Positions 17,487-28,067 of a stretch of DNA of 64,000 bases are shown here, piece by piece. This DNA comes from Caballeronia insecticola (GTDB taxonomy: Bacteria; Pseudomonadota; Gammaproteobacteria; Burkholderiales; Burkholderiaceae), in assembly GCF_000402035.1 (NCBI RefSeq), contig NC_021287.1:1984001-2048000 (forward strand), given 5' to 3'. Position numbers and translations under genes: made by a program. The notes beneath the pieces were generated by a model. The model was not told where the DNA came from. It saw only the letters and a list, made by a program, of their open reading frames with translations, and did not search any database. Every line of letters starts with the position of its first letter. Positions within the stretch are counted from its first letter, which is position 1.

Positions 17487-17531
17487 ACGTCATTGCGATG
17501 CCATGCGAGCGTCATCGCGCATTACTACATT
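17487..17531 (+). promoter_or_regulatory. Pho-box-like promoter of olsB
   Basis: Three 7-mers at strict 11-bp spacing, ACGTCAT (17487), ATGCCAT (17498) and GCGTCAT (17509), each match the PhoB half-site CTGTCAT at 5 of 7 positions. TACATT (17526-17531) follows the last one after exactly 10 nt, the usual place of the -10 in PhoB-activated promoters. Confidence 0.55.
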
Positions 17532-17573
17532 GGCGAGGACTTAGCCACAGCCACGTCCTGTCGAGGAACGCCA

Positions 17574-18398
17574 ATGCAAGAACTGCCGACGCCTTTCCTG
17601 CAATCCGGAGCGTCATCGCTCTCGCTCGATTCGCGCCGCCATCTTCCGCGTACGTCCGAAACCGTCGCGGGCCGCGAGCGCCTGCAAGTCTCGTGGGCAC
17701 GCGACGACGACGCCCTGCGCGACGCCCAGCGCCTGCGCTATCGCGTGTTCTACGAAGAAATGGGCGCGCGTCTGTCCGGCCCCGCCGGGCTCGACGTCGA
17801 TGCCTTCGATGCCTACTGCGATCACCTCCTCGTGCGCGATCTCGACACGCTGCAAGTGGTCGGCACGTATCGCGTGCTGCCGCCGCATCAGGCCGCGCGT
17901 ATCGGCCGCCTGTATGCGGAGAGCGAGTTTGACGTGTCGCGCCTCACGCATCTGCGCCCGAAGCTCGTCGAAGTGGGCCGCTCGTGCGTGCATCCCGACT
18001 ATCGCAACGGCGCGGTGATCATGTCGCTGTGGGGCGGACTCGCGGCCTACATGATGCAAAACGGCTACGAGACGATGCTCGGTTGCGCGAGCGTCGGCAT
18101 GATCGACGGCGGCCACTACGCGGCGAATCTCTATTGCTCCCTGCCCGCCGATGCGCTCACGGCGCCCGAATACCGCGCGTTCGCGCACACGCCGCTGCCG
18201 GTCGAGGAACTGCGCACGGGCGTGATCGCGAGCCCGCCGCCGCTCGTGAAGGGCTATCTGCGTCTCGGTGCGAAGATTTGCGGCGCGCCGGCGTGGGATC
18301 CCGACTTCAACACGGCCGATTTCCTCACGCTCTTCCGCCTGAGCGACATCAACGCGCGCTACGCACGTCATTTCATCGGCGACATGCAGAGCCGTTGA
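17574..18398 (+). CDS. olsB: L-ornithine N(alpha)-acyltransferase OlsB (GNAT family)
   Basis: A 274-aa acyltransferase that transfers a 3-hydroxyacyl chain from ACP to ornithine, giving lyso-ornithine lipid. Family landmarks include LRYRVFYEEMGA, VVGTYRVL, VEVGRSCVHPDYRNG and the C-terminal PPLVKGYLRLGAKICGAPAW followed by DPDFNTADF. The ATG at 17574 has GAGGA 7 nt upstream, and an earlier GTG lacks support. No olsA is adjacent, so the second acylation enzyme must be encoded elsewhere. It sits beside the polyphosphate and pst-pho genes and has its own Pho-box-like promoter, consistent with replacing phospholipids during phosphate starvation. Confidence 0.87.
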   Translation: MQELPTPFLQSGASSLSLDSRRHLPRTSETVAGRERLQVSWARDDDALRDAQRLRYRVFYEEMGARLSGPAGLDVDAFDAYCDHLLVRDLDTLQVVGTYRVLPPHQAARIGRLYAESEFDVSRLTHLRPKLVEVGRSCVHPDYRNGAVIMSLWGGLAAYMMQNGYETMLGCASVGMIDGGHYAANLYCSLPADALTAPEYRAFAHTPLPVEELRTGVIASPPPLVKGYLRLGAKICGAPAWDPDFNTADFLTLFRLSDINARYARHFIGDMQSR

Positions 18399-18425
18399 GT
18401 CGAAGCGGCGCGTCTGCATAAAGAC

Positions 18426-18449
18426 AGGCCCCGTCGCGCGGGGCCTTTG
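18426..18449 (+). terminator. Terminator of olsB
   Basis: AGGCCCCG and CGGGGCCT form an 8-bp stem with a 5-nt loop followed by TTTG, 28 nt after the stop codon. Confidence 0.75.
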
Positions 18450-18471
18450 TCATGGTGGCTCTGTGGTGCGA

Positions 18472-19980
18472 TTAGTCCGTATACACCACGCGATACGGCC
18501 TGCCGATCTTCTCCCACTCCATCGCTTCCTGCACGAGGCTGTAGTCGGTGAGCGGATTGTTCGTCACCCAGTCGTTGGGCAGGCGCACGTCGAAGCCGCC
18601 GTTCGCCGCGCTCACCTCGATACCCGGCAGCCCGACGTCCGTGCGCCTGCGCGACAGCAACGCCGCGAGCCGCAGGCAGAACAAGAGCGTCCAGTCGATG
18701 TCGCGCGCCTGCGCCAGCTTGCCGAGCTTGCCGGCGTGTCCGAGCACGAGCGTCGCGAGCCGTGCCTGATCGGTGCGCGAGAAGCCGGGCATGTCGGCGT
18801 TGCTGGCGATATACGCGGAGTGCTTGTGATAGGCGCTGTGCGCGATCGACAAGCCGATCTCGTGCAGCGACGCCGCCCACGCGAGGAACATGCGATTCTC
18901 TTCGCGCACGTCCTCGTCCGCTTCGCCCAGTTGATCGTAGAAGCTGATCGCCAGCTCGCCGATGCGATCCGCCTGCGCGGCATCGACGCCATAACGGCGC
19001 TTGAAGCCCTCCACCGTCACCGTGCGCATGTCCTGATGCTGCGAGCGCCCGAGCAGGTCGTAGAGCACGCCGAGACGCAGGGCGGCGTCGGTGGTGTCCG
19101 CGTAATCGATGCCCAGTTCCTCGAACACGCCGAGCATGATCGACAGTCCGCCCGCCAGCACCGGCACGCGGTCGGGCTTGAGCGCGACGAGCTTCAGCCG
19201 GTTGATGTTCTCCGCCTTGATGAGCGCGCGCTTGAGCCGCTCCAGCCCGCCGCGCGAAATGCCGTGCGTGATGCCGGGATCGTTGAAATCGTTCGCTTCG
19301 ATGAGTTCCGCAAGCGCCCGCGCCGTGCCCGACGAGCCGATCGCCTGGTCCCAGCCCGTCTGCTTGTATTCGCGCGAGATGATCTGGATTTCGCGCTTGG
19401 CGGCGAGTTCGGCCTGACGCATCGTGTATTCGTCGACGTTGCCGGCGGGGAAAAACTGGCGGCTGTGGCTCACGCAGCCGATATAGAGACTTTCCATGTG
19501 GATCGGCGTGTAATGCGAGCCGATGATGAATTCCGTCGAGCCGCCGCCGATATCCACGACGAGCCGTTTGCCCGCGATCGCCGGCACCGAATGCGCCGCG
19601 CCCGCGTAAATGAGCCGCGCTTCTTCCCTACCGGCGATGACTTCGATCGGAAAACCGAGCGCCTCTTGCGCTTCGGCGAGGAAATCGGGCGCGTTCTTGG
19701 CGACGCGCAAGGTATTGGTGGCGACCGCGCGCACCTGATCGGGATGAAAGTCGCGCAGACGCTCGCCGAAGCGTTTCAGCGCGTCCCAGCCGCGCACCTG
19801 CGATGCGCGGTCGAGCATCTTGTCCTTCGACAGCCCTCCGCCGAGCCTGACAGGTTCGCGCAAGGCATCGACCTGATAGATCTGGCTGCCCGCGGGCGTT
19901 TCCTCGACCCGGCCGACGATCAGCCGGAAACTGTTCGATCCGAGGTCGACCGCAGCGAGTAGATGGGGATGTGTGACCAT
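18472..19980 (-). CDS. ppx: Exopolyphosphatase (Ppx/GppA family)
   Basis: A 502-aa enzyme that releases phosphate from the ends of polyphosphate, possibly also acting on pppGpp. The N-terminus AAVDLGSNSFRLIVGRV is the first phosphate loop of the ASKHA fold, and LVVDIGGGSTEFIIG is the second. A C-terminal HD-like region contains the HEIGLSIAHSAYHKHSAYI segment found in full-length Ppx. It is transcribed divergently from ppk, a common pairing of polyphosphate synthesis and breakdown, and converges on olsB at a terminator. Confidence 0.93.
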   Translation of the reverse strand: MVTHPHLLAAVDLGSNSFRLIVGRVEETPAGSQIYQVDALREPVRLGGGLSKDKMLDRASQVRGWDALKRFGERLRDFHPDQVRAVATNTLRVAKNAPDFLAEAQEALGFPIEVIAGREEARLIYAGAAHSVPAIAGKRLVVDIGGGSTEFIIGSHYTPIHMESLYIGCVSHSRQFFPAGNVDEYTMRQAELAAKREIQIISREYKQTGWDQAIGSSGTARALAELIEANDFNDPGITHGISRGGLERLKRALIKAENINRLKLVALKPDRVPVLAGGLSIMLGVFEELGIDYADTTDAALRLGVLYDLLGRSQHQDMRTVTVEGFKRRYGVDAAQADRIGELAISFYDQLGEADEDVREENRMFLAWAASLHEIGLSIAHSAYHKHSAYIASNADMPGFSRTDQARLATLVLGHAGKLGKLAQARDIDWTLLFCLRLAALLSRRRTDVGLPGIEVSAANGGFDVRLPNDWVTNNPLTDYSLVQEAMEWEKIGRPYRVVYTD

Positions 19981-20140
19981 CGGAGATCCCGAAATCGTGA
20001 AGTGGAGAGGGCTCTGTCACAGCGGCGCTGTTGCAGCGCACGAATTCTATTCTATGCCTTGGCGGCAGGCAGCCGTTCGCCACCGCGCGTTTGCGCTAGC
20101 GACGCTATCCGCATTGTGAGTAGAATTTGTGAAAATCGTT

Positions 20141-20169
20141 CTGTCATAAAAAATACATCATACTGTGAG
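20141..20169 (+). promoter_or_regulatory. Candidate Pho box between ppx and ppk
   Basis: A perfect PhoB half-site CTGTCAT (20141-20147) is followed at 11-bp spacing by AATACAT (3/7) and CTGTGAG (5/7). No well-placed -10 was found downstream, so this is weaker than the sites at olsB and pstS. Confidence 0.35.
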
Positions 20170-20221
20170 AGCATCCGAGAGTTCCCTTGCCCATCTGATC
20201 GAGACACCTTCGCTACCTCCG

Positions 20222-22285
20222 ATGTCCATCCGCTATCCGCTATTCAATCGCGAACTGGGCATACTAGGTTTCAACGAGCGCGTTCTCGCGCAAGCCGCCG
20301 ACACGACGGTTCCCTTGTTGGAACGCCTGCGTTTCATCTGCATCACCAGCAGCAATCTCGACGAATTCTTCGAAGTCCGTATGGCGGGCCTGCAGGAGCA
20401 GATGCGCGACAACCCCGGCTCGCTGTCGCCGGACGGCATGTCGCTGCAACACGTCTACGATCTCGTCTCCGAACGCGCACAGCGCCTCGTGCGCCAGCAA
20501 TACGCGATGCTGCACGACATCGTGTTGCCCGCGCTCGAAATGGAAGGCATCTATTTTCACGGCGCGGAAAGCTGGACCGAGCAGCAGACCGCCTGGGCGC
20601 GCGATTATTTCCGCAGCGAACTTCTGCCGGTGCTCACGCCGATCGGCCTCGATCCCGCGCACCCTTTTCCGCGCGTGCTCAACAAGAGCCTGAACTTCGT
20701 CGTCGAACTGGAAGGCACGGACGCTTTCGGCCGTCAGGCGATGATGGGCATCGTGCAGGCGCCGCGCGCGCTGCCGCGCCTCGTGCGCATGCCCGAGGCG
20801 TTGTCGGGTTATCCGCACGGCTTCGTGCTGCTGAGTTCGTTCATGCAGCACTTCGTGAATGATCTGTTTCCGCATCTCGTCGTGCGCGGCTGCAATCAGT
20901 TTCGGATCACGCGCAACAGCGAACTCTTCGTCGATGAAGACGAAATCACCAATCTGCGCGTCGCGCTGCAGGGCGAATTGCCGGCGCGGCATCTGGGCAA
21001 CGCGGTGCGTCTGGAAGTGTCGGCGGAAACGCCGCCGCATCTCGTGCGGCGTCTGCTCGACGAAGGCCAGTTGAGCGAGCGCGATCTGTATCGCGTGAAC
21101 GGGCCGGTGAATCTCGTGCGCCTCATGCAGTTGCCCGAAATGGTGGACCGCCCGGACCTCAAGTTCGTGCCGCACATTCCGTCCGTGCCGAAGGCGATCG
21201 CCAACACGTCGAATCTTTTCGATGCGATCGATCAGGGCGATATCCTGCTGCATCATCCGTACGAAAGTTTTCAGCCGGTGCTCGAACTGCTGCTGCAGGC
21301 GGCGAAGGATCCGCAGGTCGTCGCGATCAAACAGACGATCTATCGCACCGGCACCGATTCGCCGCTGATGGACGCGCTCATGCAGGCCGCGCGCAACGGC
21401 AAGGAAGTGACGGTGGTCGTCGAATTGCTCGCGCGCTTCGACGAGGAAACGAACATCAACTGGGCGTCGCAGCTCGAAGCCGTGGGCGCGCATGTGGTGT
21501 ACGGCGTGGTCGGCCACAAGTGCCACGCGAAGATGATGTTGATCGTGCGGCGCGTGTCGCAAGGCGGCAAGCTCGTGCTGAAGCGTTACGCGCATCTCGG
21601 CACGGGCAATTATCATCCGCGCACGGCGCGTCTTTATACCGACTTCGGCCTGATGACGTCCGATCAGGAAATGTGCGAGGACGTGCATCATGTCTTCCAG
21701 CAGCTGACGGGCATCGGCGGCGAGATTGCGCTGCATCAGCTATGGCAATCGCCGTTCACGCTGCATGCAAAGCTCATCGACGCCATCCGTGCCGAAGCCG
21801 AGCATGCGCGCGCGGGACGGCGGGCGCGCATCGTCGCGAAGATGAATGCGTTGCTCGAACCCACGGTGATCGCCGCGCTCTATGAAGCGTCGCATGCGGG
21901 CGTGAAGATCGATCTGATCGTGCGCGGCGTGTGTTCGCTCAAGCCCGGCGTGGAGGATCTGTCGGAGAACATCACGGTGCGTTCGATCGTCGGGCGCTTT
22001 CTCGAACATCATCGCATCTTCTATTTTTATGCGAACGGACGGGAAGACGTGTTTCTGTCGAGCGCCGACTGGATGGATCGCAACTTCTTCCGCCGCGTGG
22101 AAGTGGCCTTCCCGATTCGCGACCGGCGCCTGAAGCGGCGCGTGATCGCCGAAGGCCTGTCGGTGTGTCTCGGCGACAATCAGGCCGCCTGGGTCATGCA
22201 AAGCGATGGACACTATCGCAAGCGTCGTCCCGGCAAATCTATTCGCAACTCGCAACTGGGGCTGCTCGCGAAGTTCTGCTCCTGA
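20222..22285 (+). CDS. ppk1: Polyphosphate kinase 1
   Basis: A 687-aa enzyme that polymerises the terminal phosphate of ATP into polyphosphate. The N-terminal domain opens with RYPLFNRELGILGFNERVL and the FEVRMAGL region. The two phospholipase D-like catalytic domains contain the autophosphorylated His (His435 in GHKCHAKMMLI) and RYAHLGTGNYHPRTARLYTD. The ATG at 20222 matches the family start; an in-frame GTG at 20165 adds unrelated residues. No strong ribosome site was seen. It is divergent from ppx and convergent with phoR. Confidence 0.95.
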   Translation: MSIRYPLFNRELGILGFNERVLAQAADTTVPLLERLRFICITSSNLDEFFEVRMAGLQEQMRDNPGSLSPDGMSLQHVYDLVSERAQRLVRQQYAMLHDIVLPALEMEGIYFHGAESWTEQQTAWARDYFRSELLPVLTPIGLDPAHPFPRVLNKSLNFVVELEGTDAFGRQAMMGIVQAPRALPRLVRMPEALSGYPHGFVLLSSFMQHFVNDLFPHLVVRGCNQFRITRNSELFVDEDEITNLRVALQGELPARHLGNAVRLEVSAETPPHLVRRLLDEGQLSERDLYRVNGPVNLVRLMQLPEMVDRPDLKFVPHIPSVPKAIANTSNLFDAIDQGDILLHHPYESFQPVLELLLQAAKDPQVVAIKQTIYRTGTDSPLMDALMQAARNGKEVTVVVELLARFDEETNINWASQLEAVGAHVVYGVVGHKCHAKMMLIVRRVSQGGKLVLKRYAHLGTGNYHPRTARLYTDFGLMTSDQEMCEDVHHVFQQLTGIGGEIALHQLWQSPFTLHAKLIDAIRAEAEHARAGRRARIVAKMNALLEPTVIAALYEASHAGVKIDLIVRGVCSLKPGVEDLSENITVRSIVGRFLEHHRIFYFYANGREDVFLSSADWMDRNFFRRVEVAFPIRDRRLKRRVIAEGLSVCLGDNQAAWVMQSDGHYRKRRPGKSIRNSQLGLLAKFCS

Positions 22286-22313
22286 ATCTGCGTGTGCTTT
22301 GAAGCGCGCCGCA

Positions 22314-23627
22314 TCACGCGGCGAGCGACTTCCTTATCGCCGTGCGCGATGCGGGAAACTGCACGATGAACGTGCTCCCCCGCCCCACTTCGCTCTTCAC
22401 GTCGAGTTCCGCATTGTGCCGTTGCAGCACATGCTTGACGATGGCAAGGCCCAGCCCCGTTCCGCCCGTATCGCGCGAGCGGCTGCGATCCACCCGATAG
22501 AAGCGCTCGGTCAGCCGCGGAATATGCTCGGCCGGAATGCCCAGGCCGCTGTCGCGCACCGTGAACACCGCGCGATCCTTCACGCGCTGCCATGCCACGT
22601 CGATCGCGCCGCCGTCCGGCGTATAGCGCACCGCGTTCGTGACGAGATTGCCGAGCGCGCTCATCACTTCGGTTTCCGCACCCGCGATAGTCAGCGCATC
22701 GTCGCTATGAAACGTGATTCGATGCCGCCCGTTCGAGAGATTGTTCGCATCGTCTTCCAGATGGCGGATCACCGCGCGCATGTCGAGCAGTTCGTCGCCG
22801 GGCGGACGCATGTCGCCTTCGAGATTGGCGAGCACGAGCAGATCGCGCACGATGTTCTGCATGCGCGAGGCCTGCTGTTCCATCATGTCGAGATAGCGCA
22901 TGCGGTCGGCTTCGTCGAGCGGCAATTCGCGCATCGTCTCCAGAAAGCCGGAGAGCACCGTGAGCGGCGTCTTCAGTTCATGCGAGACGTTGGCGACGAA
23001 ATCGCGCCGCATCGAATCCGTGCGCTCGAGTTCGGTGATGTCCTGCGTGAGAATGAGCTTGCGGTTGTCGCCATACGGAAACACCTGCACCGACACCGTG
23101 TATTTGCGATTCGTGCCCATGCCGCGCATCACGAGCATCTCTTCGTAATGATGTGCGTTCAGATAGCGGACGAAATCCGGCTGACGCACGAGATGCGTGA
23201 TGTGCTGCCGCAGGTCGCGCTTGGCATCGAGTCCAAAGTGCTTCTCGGCGATCGCGTTGCACCACTCGATCTGGTCGTGATCGTCGAGCATCGCGACGCC
23301 GTTGGGCGACGCCTGAATCGCCTGAATAAAGCGCGCATGTTGTTGCTCGACCTGACGCACCTGCGCGTGCCAGCGCTTGGCGAGCTTGTGCAGGCGGTAA
23401 TAGATCTCGCCCCAGATGCCGAGCGCGCTCGGCACTTCGCCATAGACCGGCGCGTCGAGCAGACGCCACAGGCGTTGGGTGTGATACGTGACGAAGAAAG
23501 CCTGCACGACGAGCATGAGCACCGCGAACGCGAGCGCGACGCGCACGCCGGCAAATGCGCCGATCGCAACGCCGAGCGCGGCGAGCAGCGCGAGGGACAC
23601 GATGGCACGCGTCCAGATGATGTTCAT
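22314..23627 (-). CDS. phoR: Phosphate regulon sensor histidine kinase PhoR
   Basis: A 437-aa membrane kinase. Two hydrophobic segments lie within the first 45 residues. A PAS domain follows (around ASPNGVAMLDDHDQIEWCN), then the dimerisation domain with the phosphorylated His (His216 in VSHELKTPLT) and the ATPase domain with its N box (LGNLVTNAVRYTPDG), G1 (DSGLGIP) and G2 (GGTGLGLAIVKH) motifs. It phosphorylates PhoB when phosphate is scarce and is restrained by PstSCAB-PhoU. It is last in the pst-pho run, 43 nt after phoB. Confidence 0.95.
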   Translation of the reverse strand: MNIIWTRAIVSLALLAALGVAIGAFAGVRVALAFAVLMLVVQAFFVTYHTQRLWRLLDAPVYGEVPSALGIWGEIYYRLHKLAKRWHAQVRQVEQQHARFIQAIQASPNGVAMLDDHDQIEWCNAIAEKHFGLDAKRDLRQHITHLVRQPDFVRYLNAHHYEEMLVMRGMGTNRKYTVSVQVFPYGDNRKLILTQDITELERTDSMRRDFVANVSHELKTPLTVLSGFLETMRELPLDEADRMRYLDMMEQQASRMQNIVRDLLVLANLEGDMRPPGDELLDMRAVIRHLEDDANNLSNGRHRITFHSDDALTIAGAETEVMSALGNLVTNAVRYTPDGGAIDVAWQRVKDRAVFTVRDSGLGIPAEHIPRLTERFYRVDRSRSRDTGGTGLGLAIVKHVLQRHNAELDVKSEVGRGSTFIVQFPASRTAIRKSLAA

Positions 23628-23670
23628 GTTGGCGGTAAGACTGAGTGTCGTTGATGCGGCGAGCCCGGAT

Positions 23671-24372
23671 TCACGCGCTCTTCGCCAGCCGGTAACCGCT
23701 GCCGCGTACCGTTTCGATCATAGCATCGCAGCCCGCGGGCTTGAGCGCGGCACGCAGACGTTTGATGTGCACATCGACCGTACGCTCCTCGACGAACACG
23801 TGATCTCCCCACACCTGATCCAGCAATTGCGTGCGGCTATGCACGCGTTCCGGATGCGTCATGAAGAAGTGCAGCAGGCGGAACTCCGTCGGGCCGAGAT
23901 CGAGCTTGATGTCGTTGCCCGAATGGCTCGCCGCCACGCGATGCGTCGCCGGGTCGAGGCGCAGGCCGTTGATCGCGACCACGTCCTCCGTCAGTTGCGG
24001 CGCGCGGCGGCGCAGGACCGCCTTGATGCGCGCCATCAGTTCCTTCGGCGAGAACGGCTTGGTGACGTAGTCGTCCGCGCCGATCTCAAGACCGAGCACC
24101 TTGTCCTGCTCGTCGCCGCGAGCGGTGAGCATGATGATCGGAATGTGCTTCGTGCGCTCGTTGTTGCGCAGATCGCGCGCGAACGCGATGCCCGATTTGC
24201 CCGGCAGCATCCAGTCGAGCAGCACGAGATCTGGCAACACGTCGCTGATCAGGTTCTGCGCCTGTTCCGCGTTATACGCACGAATGGGGCAATGTCCCGC
24301 ATGCTGGAGATTCACCGAGATCAGTTCGGAGATCGCGGGTTCGTCTTCGACGACGAGGATACTGCTGGGCAT
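23671..24372 (-). CDS. phoB: Phosphate regulon response regulator PhoB
   Basis: A 233-aa OmpR-family regulator. The receiver domain has D10/E11, the phospho-acceptor Asp53 (LVLLDWML) and the Lys in YVTKPFSP. The C-terminal winged helix ends with the recognition and wing segments DHVFVEERTVDVHIKRLR and GSGYRL. Phospho-PhoB binds Pho boxes such as those predicted at pstS and olsB in this window. The ATG at 24372 follows AAGAGG; a GTG two codons upstream overlaps that ribosome site. Confidence 0.96.
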   Translation of the reverse strand: MPSSILVVEDEPAISELISVNLQHAGHCPIRAYNAEQAQNLISDVLPDLVLLDWMLPGKSGIAFARDLRNNERTKHIPIIMLTARGDEQDKVLGLEIGADDYVTKPFSPKELMARIKAVLRRRAPQLTEDVVAINGLRLDPATHRVAASHSGNDIKLDLGPTEFRLLHFFMTHPERVHSRTQLLDQVWGDHVFVEERTVDVHIKRLRAALKPAGCDAMIETVRGSGYRLAKSA

Positions 24373-24424
24373 CGGCACCTCTTGACCTTTTGCTTGAAGT
24401 GAAACGTTGTGCGGGCGGCGCGGA

Positions 24425-25129
24425 TCAGCTCAACGCTTCGCGCTCGAGCTGGTCGCGCGAGATATGCCGCACGTCCGTGCCCTTGACGATGTAGATGATG
24501 AACTCCGCGATGTTCTTCGCATGATCGCCGATGCGCTCCACCGCCTTCGCGATGAACAGATAATCGAGGCCCGCGGAAATGGTGCGCGGGTCTTCCATCA
24601 TGTACGTGACGAGCTTGCGCACGAAGGCGCGGAATTCGTCGTCGATGGCTTTGTCGTCGCGCACGATCTGCGCGGCGGCCACCGTGTCGAGACGCGCGAA
24701 GGCGTCGAGCGCGCGGCGCAGGATCGACACCGCCATCTCGCCCGAGAGCTTGATTTCGGCGATATTCACCGTGCGGCCCGCGCCGTCTTCGTTGATGCGC
24801 TTCACGCGCTTGGCGATCTTCTCGGCTTCGTCGCCGGCGCGCTCGAGATTCGTGATGGTCTTCGAAATTGCCATGAGCAGGCGCAGATCGCGCGCAGCCG
24901 GCTGACGGCGCGCGATGATGTTGCTGCACTCTTCGTCGATCTCGACTTCCATCATGTTCAGGCGCGTTTCCGCCGCGATCACCTGATCCGCGATACCGAT
25001 GTCGAATTCGTTCAGCGCCTGCATGGCGTTGATGATCTGCGACTCGACGAGACCACCCATTTCCAGCACTTTCGACGACACCGCGTTGAGGTCGGCGTCG
25101 AACTGGCTCGAGAGATGTTTATCGGACAT
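24425..25129 (-). CDS. phoU: Phosphate transport system regulator PhoU
   Basis: A 234-aa helical protein made of two PhoU repeats, with metal-site stretches such as VERIGDHAKNIAE near the C-terminus and the related NLERAGDEAEKIAKR in the first repeat. It links the Pst transporter to PhoR and keeps the Pho response off when phosphate is plentiful. AAGGAG lies 5 nt upstream of the ATG. It sits between pstB and phoB, the usual order in this group. Confidence 0.95.
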   Translation of the reverse strand: MSDKHLSSQFDADLNAVSSKVLEMGGLVESQIINAMQALNEFDIGIADQVIAAETRLNMMEVEIDEECSNIIARRQPAARDLRLLMAISKTITNLERAGDEAEKIAKRVKRINEDGAGRTVNIAEIKLSGEMAVSILRRALDAFARLDTVAAAQIVRDDKAIDDEFRAFVRKLVTYMMEDPRTISAGLDYLFIAKAVERIGDHAKNIAEFIIYIVKGTDVRHISRDQLEREALS

Positions 25130-25167
25130 ATGTGCTCCTTAAGCCTTGATGTTTGACCCGGCTGCCA

Positions 25168-26043
<876 letters not shown>

Positions 26044-26058
26044 GGAATCACTCCGCCC

Positions 26059-26946
26059 TTATTTCTTCGAGAAGATCGCACGCGCCAGGATATTCAGACC
26101 CAGCACGCCGAGCGTAATCAGGAACACACCGGCCCACGCGAGCGATTGCCACTGCGGGAACGGACTCATCGCGAACTTGTAGATCGTCACTGGCAGATTG
26201 GCCACCGGCTGATTCATGTCCCACGAGAAAAACTGGTTCGACAGCGCCGTGAACAACAGCGGGGCGGTTTCGCCCGCGATACGCGCGACCGCCAGCAGCA
26301 CGCCCGTGACGATGCCGCCGATCGACGCCTTGAGCGTGATCGACATCACCATCTTCCACTTCGGCGTGCCGAGCGCGAACGCCGCTTCGCGCAGCGCGTT
26401 GGGCACGAGCTTCAGCATGTTCTCGGTCGTGCGGATCACGATCGGAATCTGCAGCAGCGCGAGCGCGATCACGCCCGCCCAGCCCGAGAAGCGCCCGACT
26501 TTCGCGACGACCAGCGCATACACGAACAGACCGACGACAATCGACGGCGCCGACAACAGAATGTCGTTGATGAAGCGCGTCACGTTCGCGAGCCAGCGCT
26601 TCTGGCCGTATTCGGCGAGATAGACGCCCGCGAGAATGCCGAGCGGCGTGCCGACACACGTGGCGAGCACGACGAGCATCAGACTGCCGACGATCGCGTT
26701 GGCGAGACCGCCGCCATCGGTGTTCGGCGGCGGCGTGGATTGCGTGAACAGATCGATCGACAGTCCGCCGATGCCGAGCTTCAACGTCGTGAAAAGAATC
26801 CAGACGAGCCACAGAAGGCCGAAGGCCATTGCAGCGAGCGAAAGCGTCAGCGCGACTGCATTGGTGCCGCGGCGGCGGCGCTGCAGCTTGACGCGCGTGG
26901 CTTCGACGCGGGCGTCGTCCTGATTGAACGTGGCGGGACGGCTCAT
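26059..26946 (-). CDS. pstA: Phosphate ABC transporter permease PstA
   Basis: A 295-aa inner-membrane permease with about six transmembrane helices and the cytoplasmic coupling segment [20 protein letters not shown] (the EAA loop contacting PstB). Its start overlaps the pstC stop (ATGA), so the two permease subunits are translationally coupled. Confidence 0.95.
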   Translation of the reverse strand: MSRPATFNQDDARVEATRVKLQRRRRGTNAVALTLSLAAMAFGLLWLVWILFTTLKLGIGGLSIDLFTQSTPPPNTDGGGLANAIVGSLMLVVLATCVGTPLGILAGVYLAEYGQKRWLANVTRFINDILLSAPSIVVGLFVYALVVAKVGRFSGWAGVIALALLQIPIVIRTTENMLKLVPNALREAAFALGTPKWKMVMSITLKASIGGIVTGVLLAVARIAGETAPLLFTALSNQFFSWDMNQPVANLPVTIYKFAMSPFPQWQSLAWAGVFLITLGVLGLNILARAIFSKK

Positions 26947-27926
26947 TTCCGGCCCTCCCCGCGTTCCATGCGCAAGAGCATCAGCTTCGAGAGCGCGAGC
27001 ACGAAGAACGTGATCACAAAGAGAATCAGGCCGAGTTCCATGAGCGCCGAGGTATGCAGGCCCGGACTCGCTTCGGCGAATTCGTTGGCGAGCGCCGAGG
27101 TAATGCTGTTGCCGGGTGAGAACAGCGACACGTTGTCGAGCAGATTCGTATTACCGATCACGAATGTGACCGCCATCGTCTCGCCGAGCGCGCGGCCCAG
27201 GCCCAGCATGACGCCGCCGATCACACCGGCGCGCGTATAGGGCAGCACGATCTTCCACATCACTTCCCAAGTCGTGCAGCCGATGCCGTATGCCGATTCC
27301 TTCAGCAGCACCGGCGTGACTTCGAACACGTCGCGCATCACGGAGGCGATATACGGAATGATCATGATCGCGAGAATCACGCCCGCGCACAGAATGCCGA
27401 TGCCGATCGGCGCGCCCCGGAAGAACATGCCGATGAGGGGCGAGTCGCCGAGCAGATGGCCGAGCGGCTTCTCGAAGTATTGCGCGAAGATCGGCGCGAA
27501 CACGAGCAGGCCCCACATGCCGTAGACGATCGACGGAATCGCCGCGAGCAGTTCGATCGCGACGCCAAGCGGCCGGCGCAGCCACGCGGGCGACAACTCC
27601 GTCAGAAAGAGCGCGATGCCGAAGCTCACCGGCACCGCGATGATGAGCGCGATGAGCGACGTCGCAACCGTGCCGTAGATCGGCACGAGGGCGCCGAAGC
27701 TCTCGCTGGGTGGATCCCACTCGGCGCGCCAGAGAAACGAAAGACCGAACTTCTGGATGGTCGGCATCGACGCGATGAGCAGCGAAACGATGATGCCGCC
27801 CAGGAGCAGCAGCGTCACGATGGCCGCAAGCCGGGTGATGCCGCCGAAAATGATGTCGCCGAGACGGCTCGGCGCGCGCTGCGTATGCGCCGCCGGCGGT
27901 GCCGACGCTAAATTGATGTCCGACAT
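26943..27926 (-). CDS. pstC: Phosphate ABC transporter permease PstC
   Basis: A 327-aa inner-membrane permease with about six helices and the EAA-loop segment [20 protein letters not shown]. The ATG at 27926 begins [12 protein letters not shown], the natural cytoplasmic N-terminus; a longer frame to 28031 adds a low-complexity basic stretch and is rejected. It forms the phosphate channel with PstA. About 140 nt separate it from pstS upstream. Confidence 0.94.
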   Translation of the reverse strand: MSDINLASAPPAAHTQRAPSRLGDIIFGGITRLAAIVTLLLLGGIIVSLLIASMPTIQKFGLSFLWRAEWDPPSESFGALVPIYGTVATSLIALIIAVPVSFGIALFLTELSPAWLRRPLGVAIELLAAIPSIVYGMWGLLVFAPIFAQYFEKPLGHLLGDSPLIGMFFRGAPIGIGILCAGVILAIMIIPYIASVMRDVFEVTPVLLKESAYGIGCTTWEVMWKIVLPYTRAGVIGGVMLGLGRALGETMAVTFVIGNTNLLDNVSLFSPGNSITSALANEFAEASPGLHTSALMELGLILFVITFFVLALSKLMLLRMERGEGRK

Positions 27927-28067
27927 GGGAGCCTTGGTTTCGCTACGTGTCAGACCGCGCGGCAGGCCTTCGGGCCCGGCGCGCGGCTTTCTTTGCTGCT
28001 GACTGTCCGCGCGTGAAGCAGCACGCCTCACGCAGCTTAGGACAGTTTCAAACGATGCGTACTGCGC

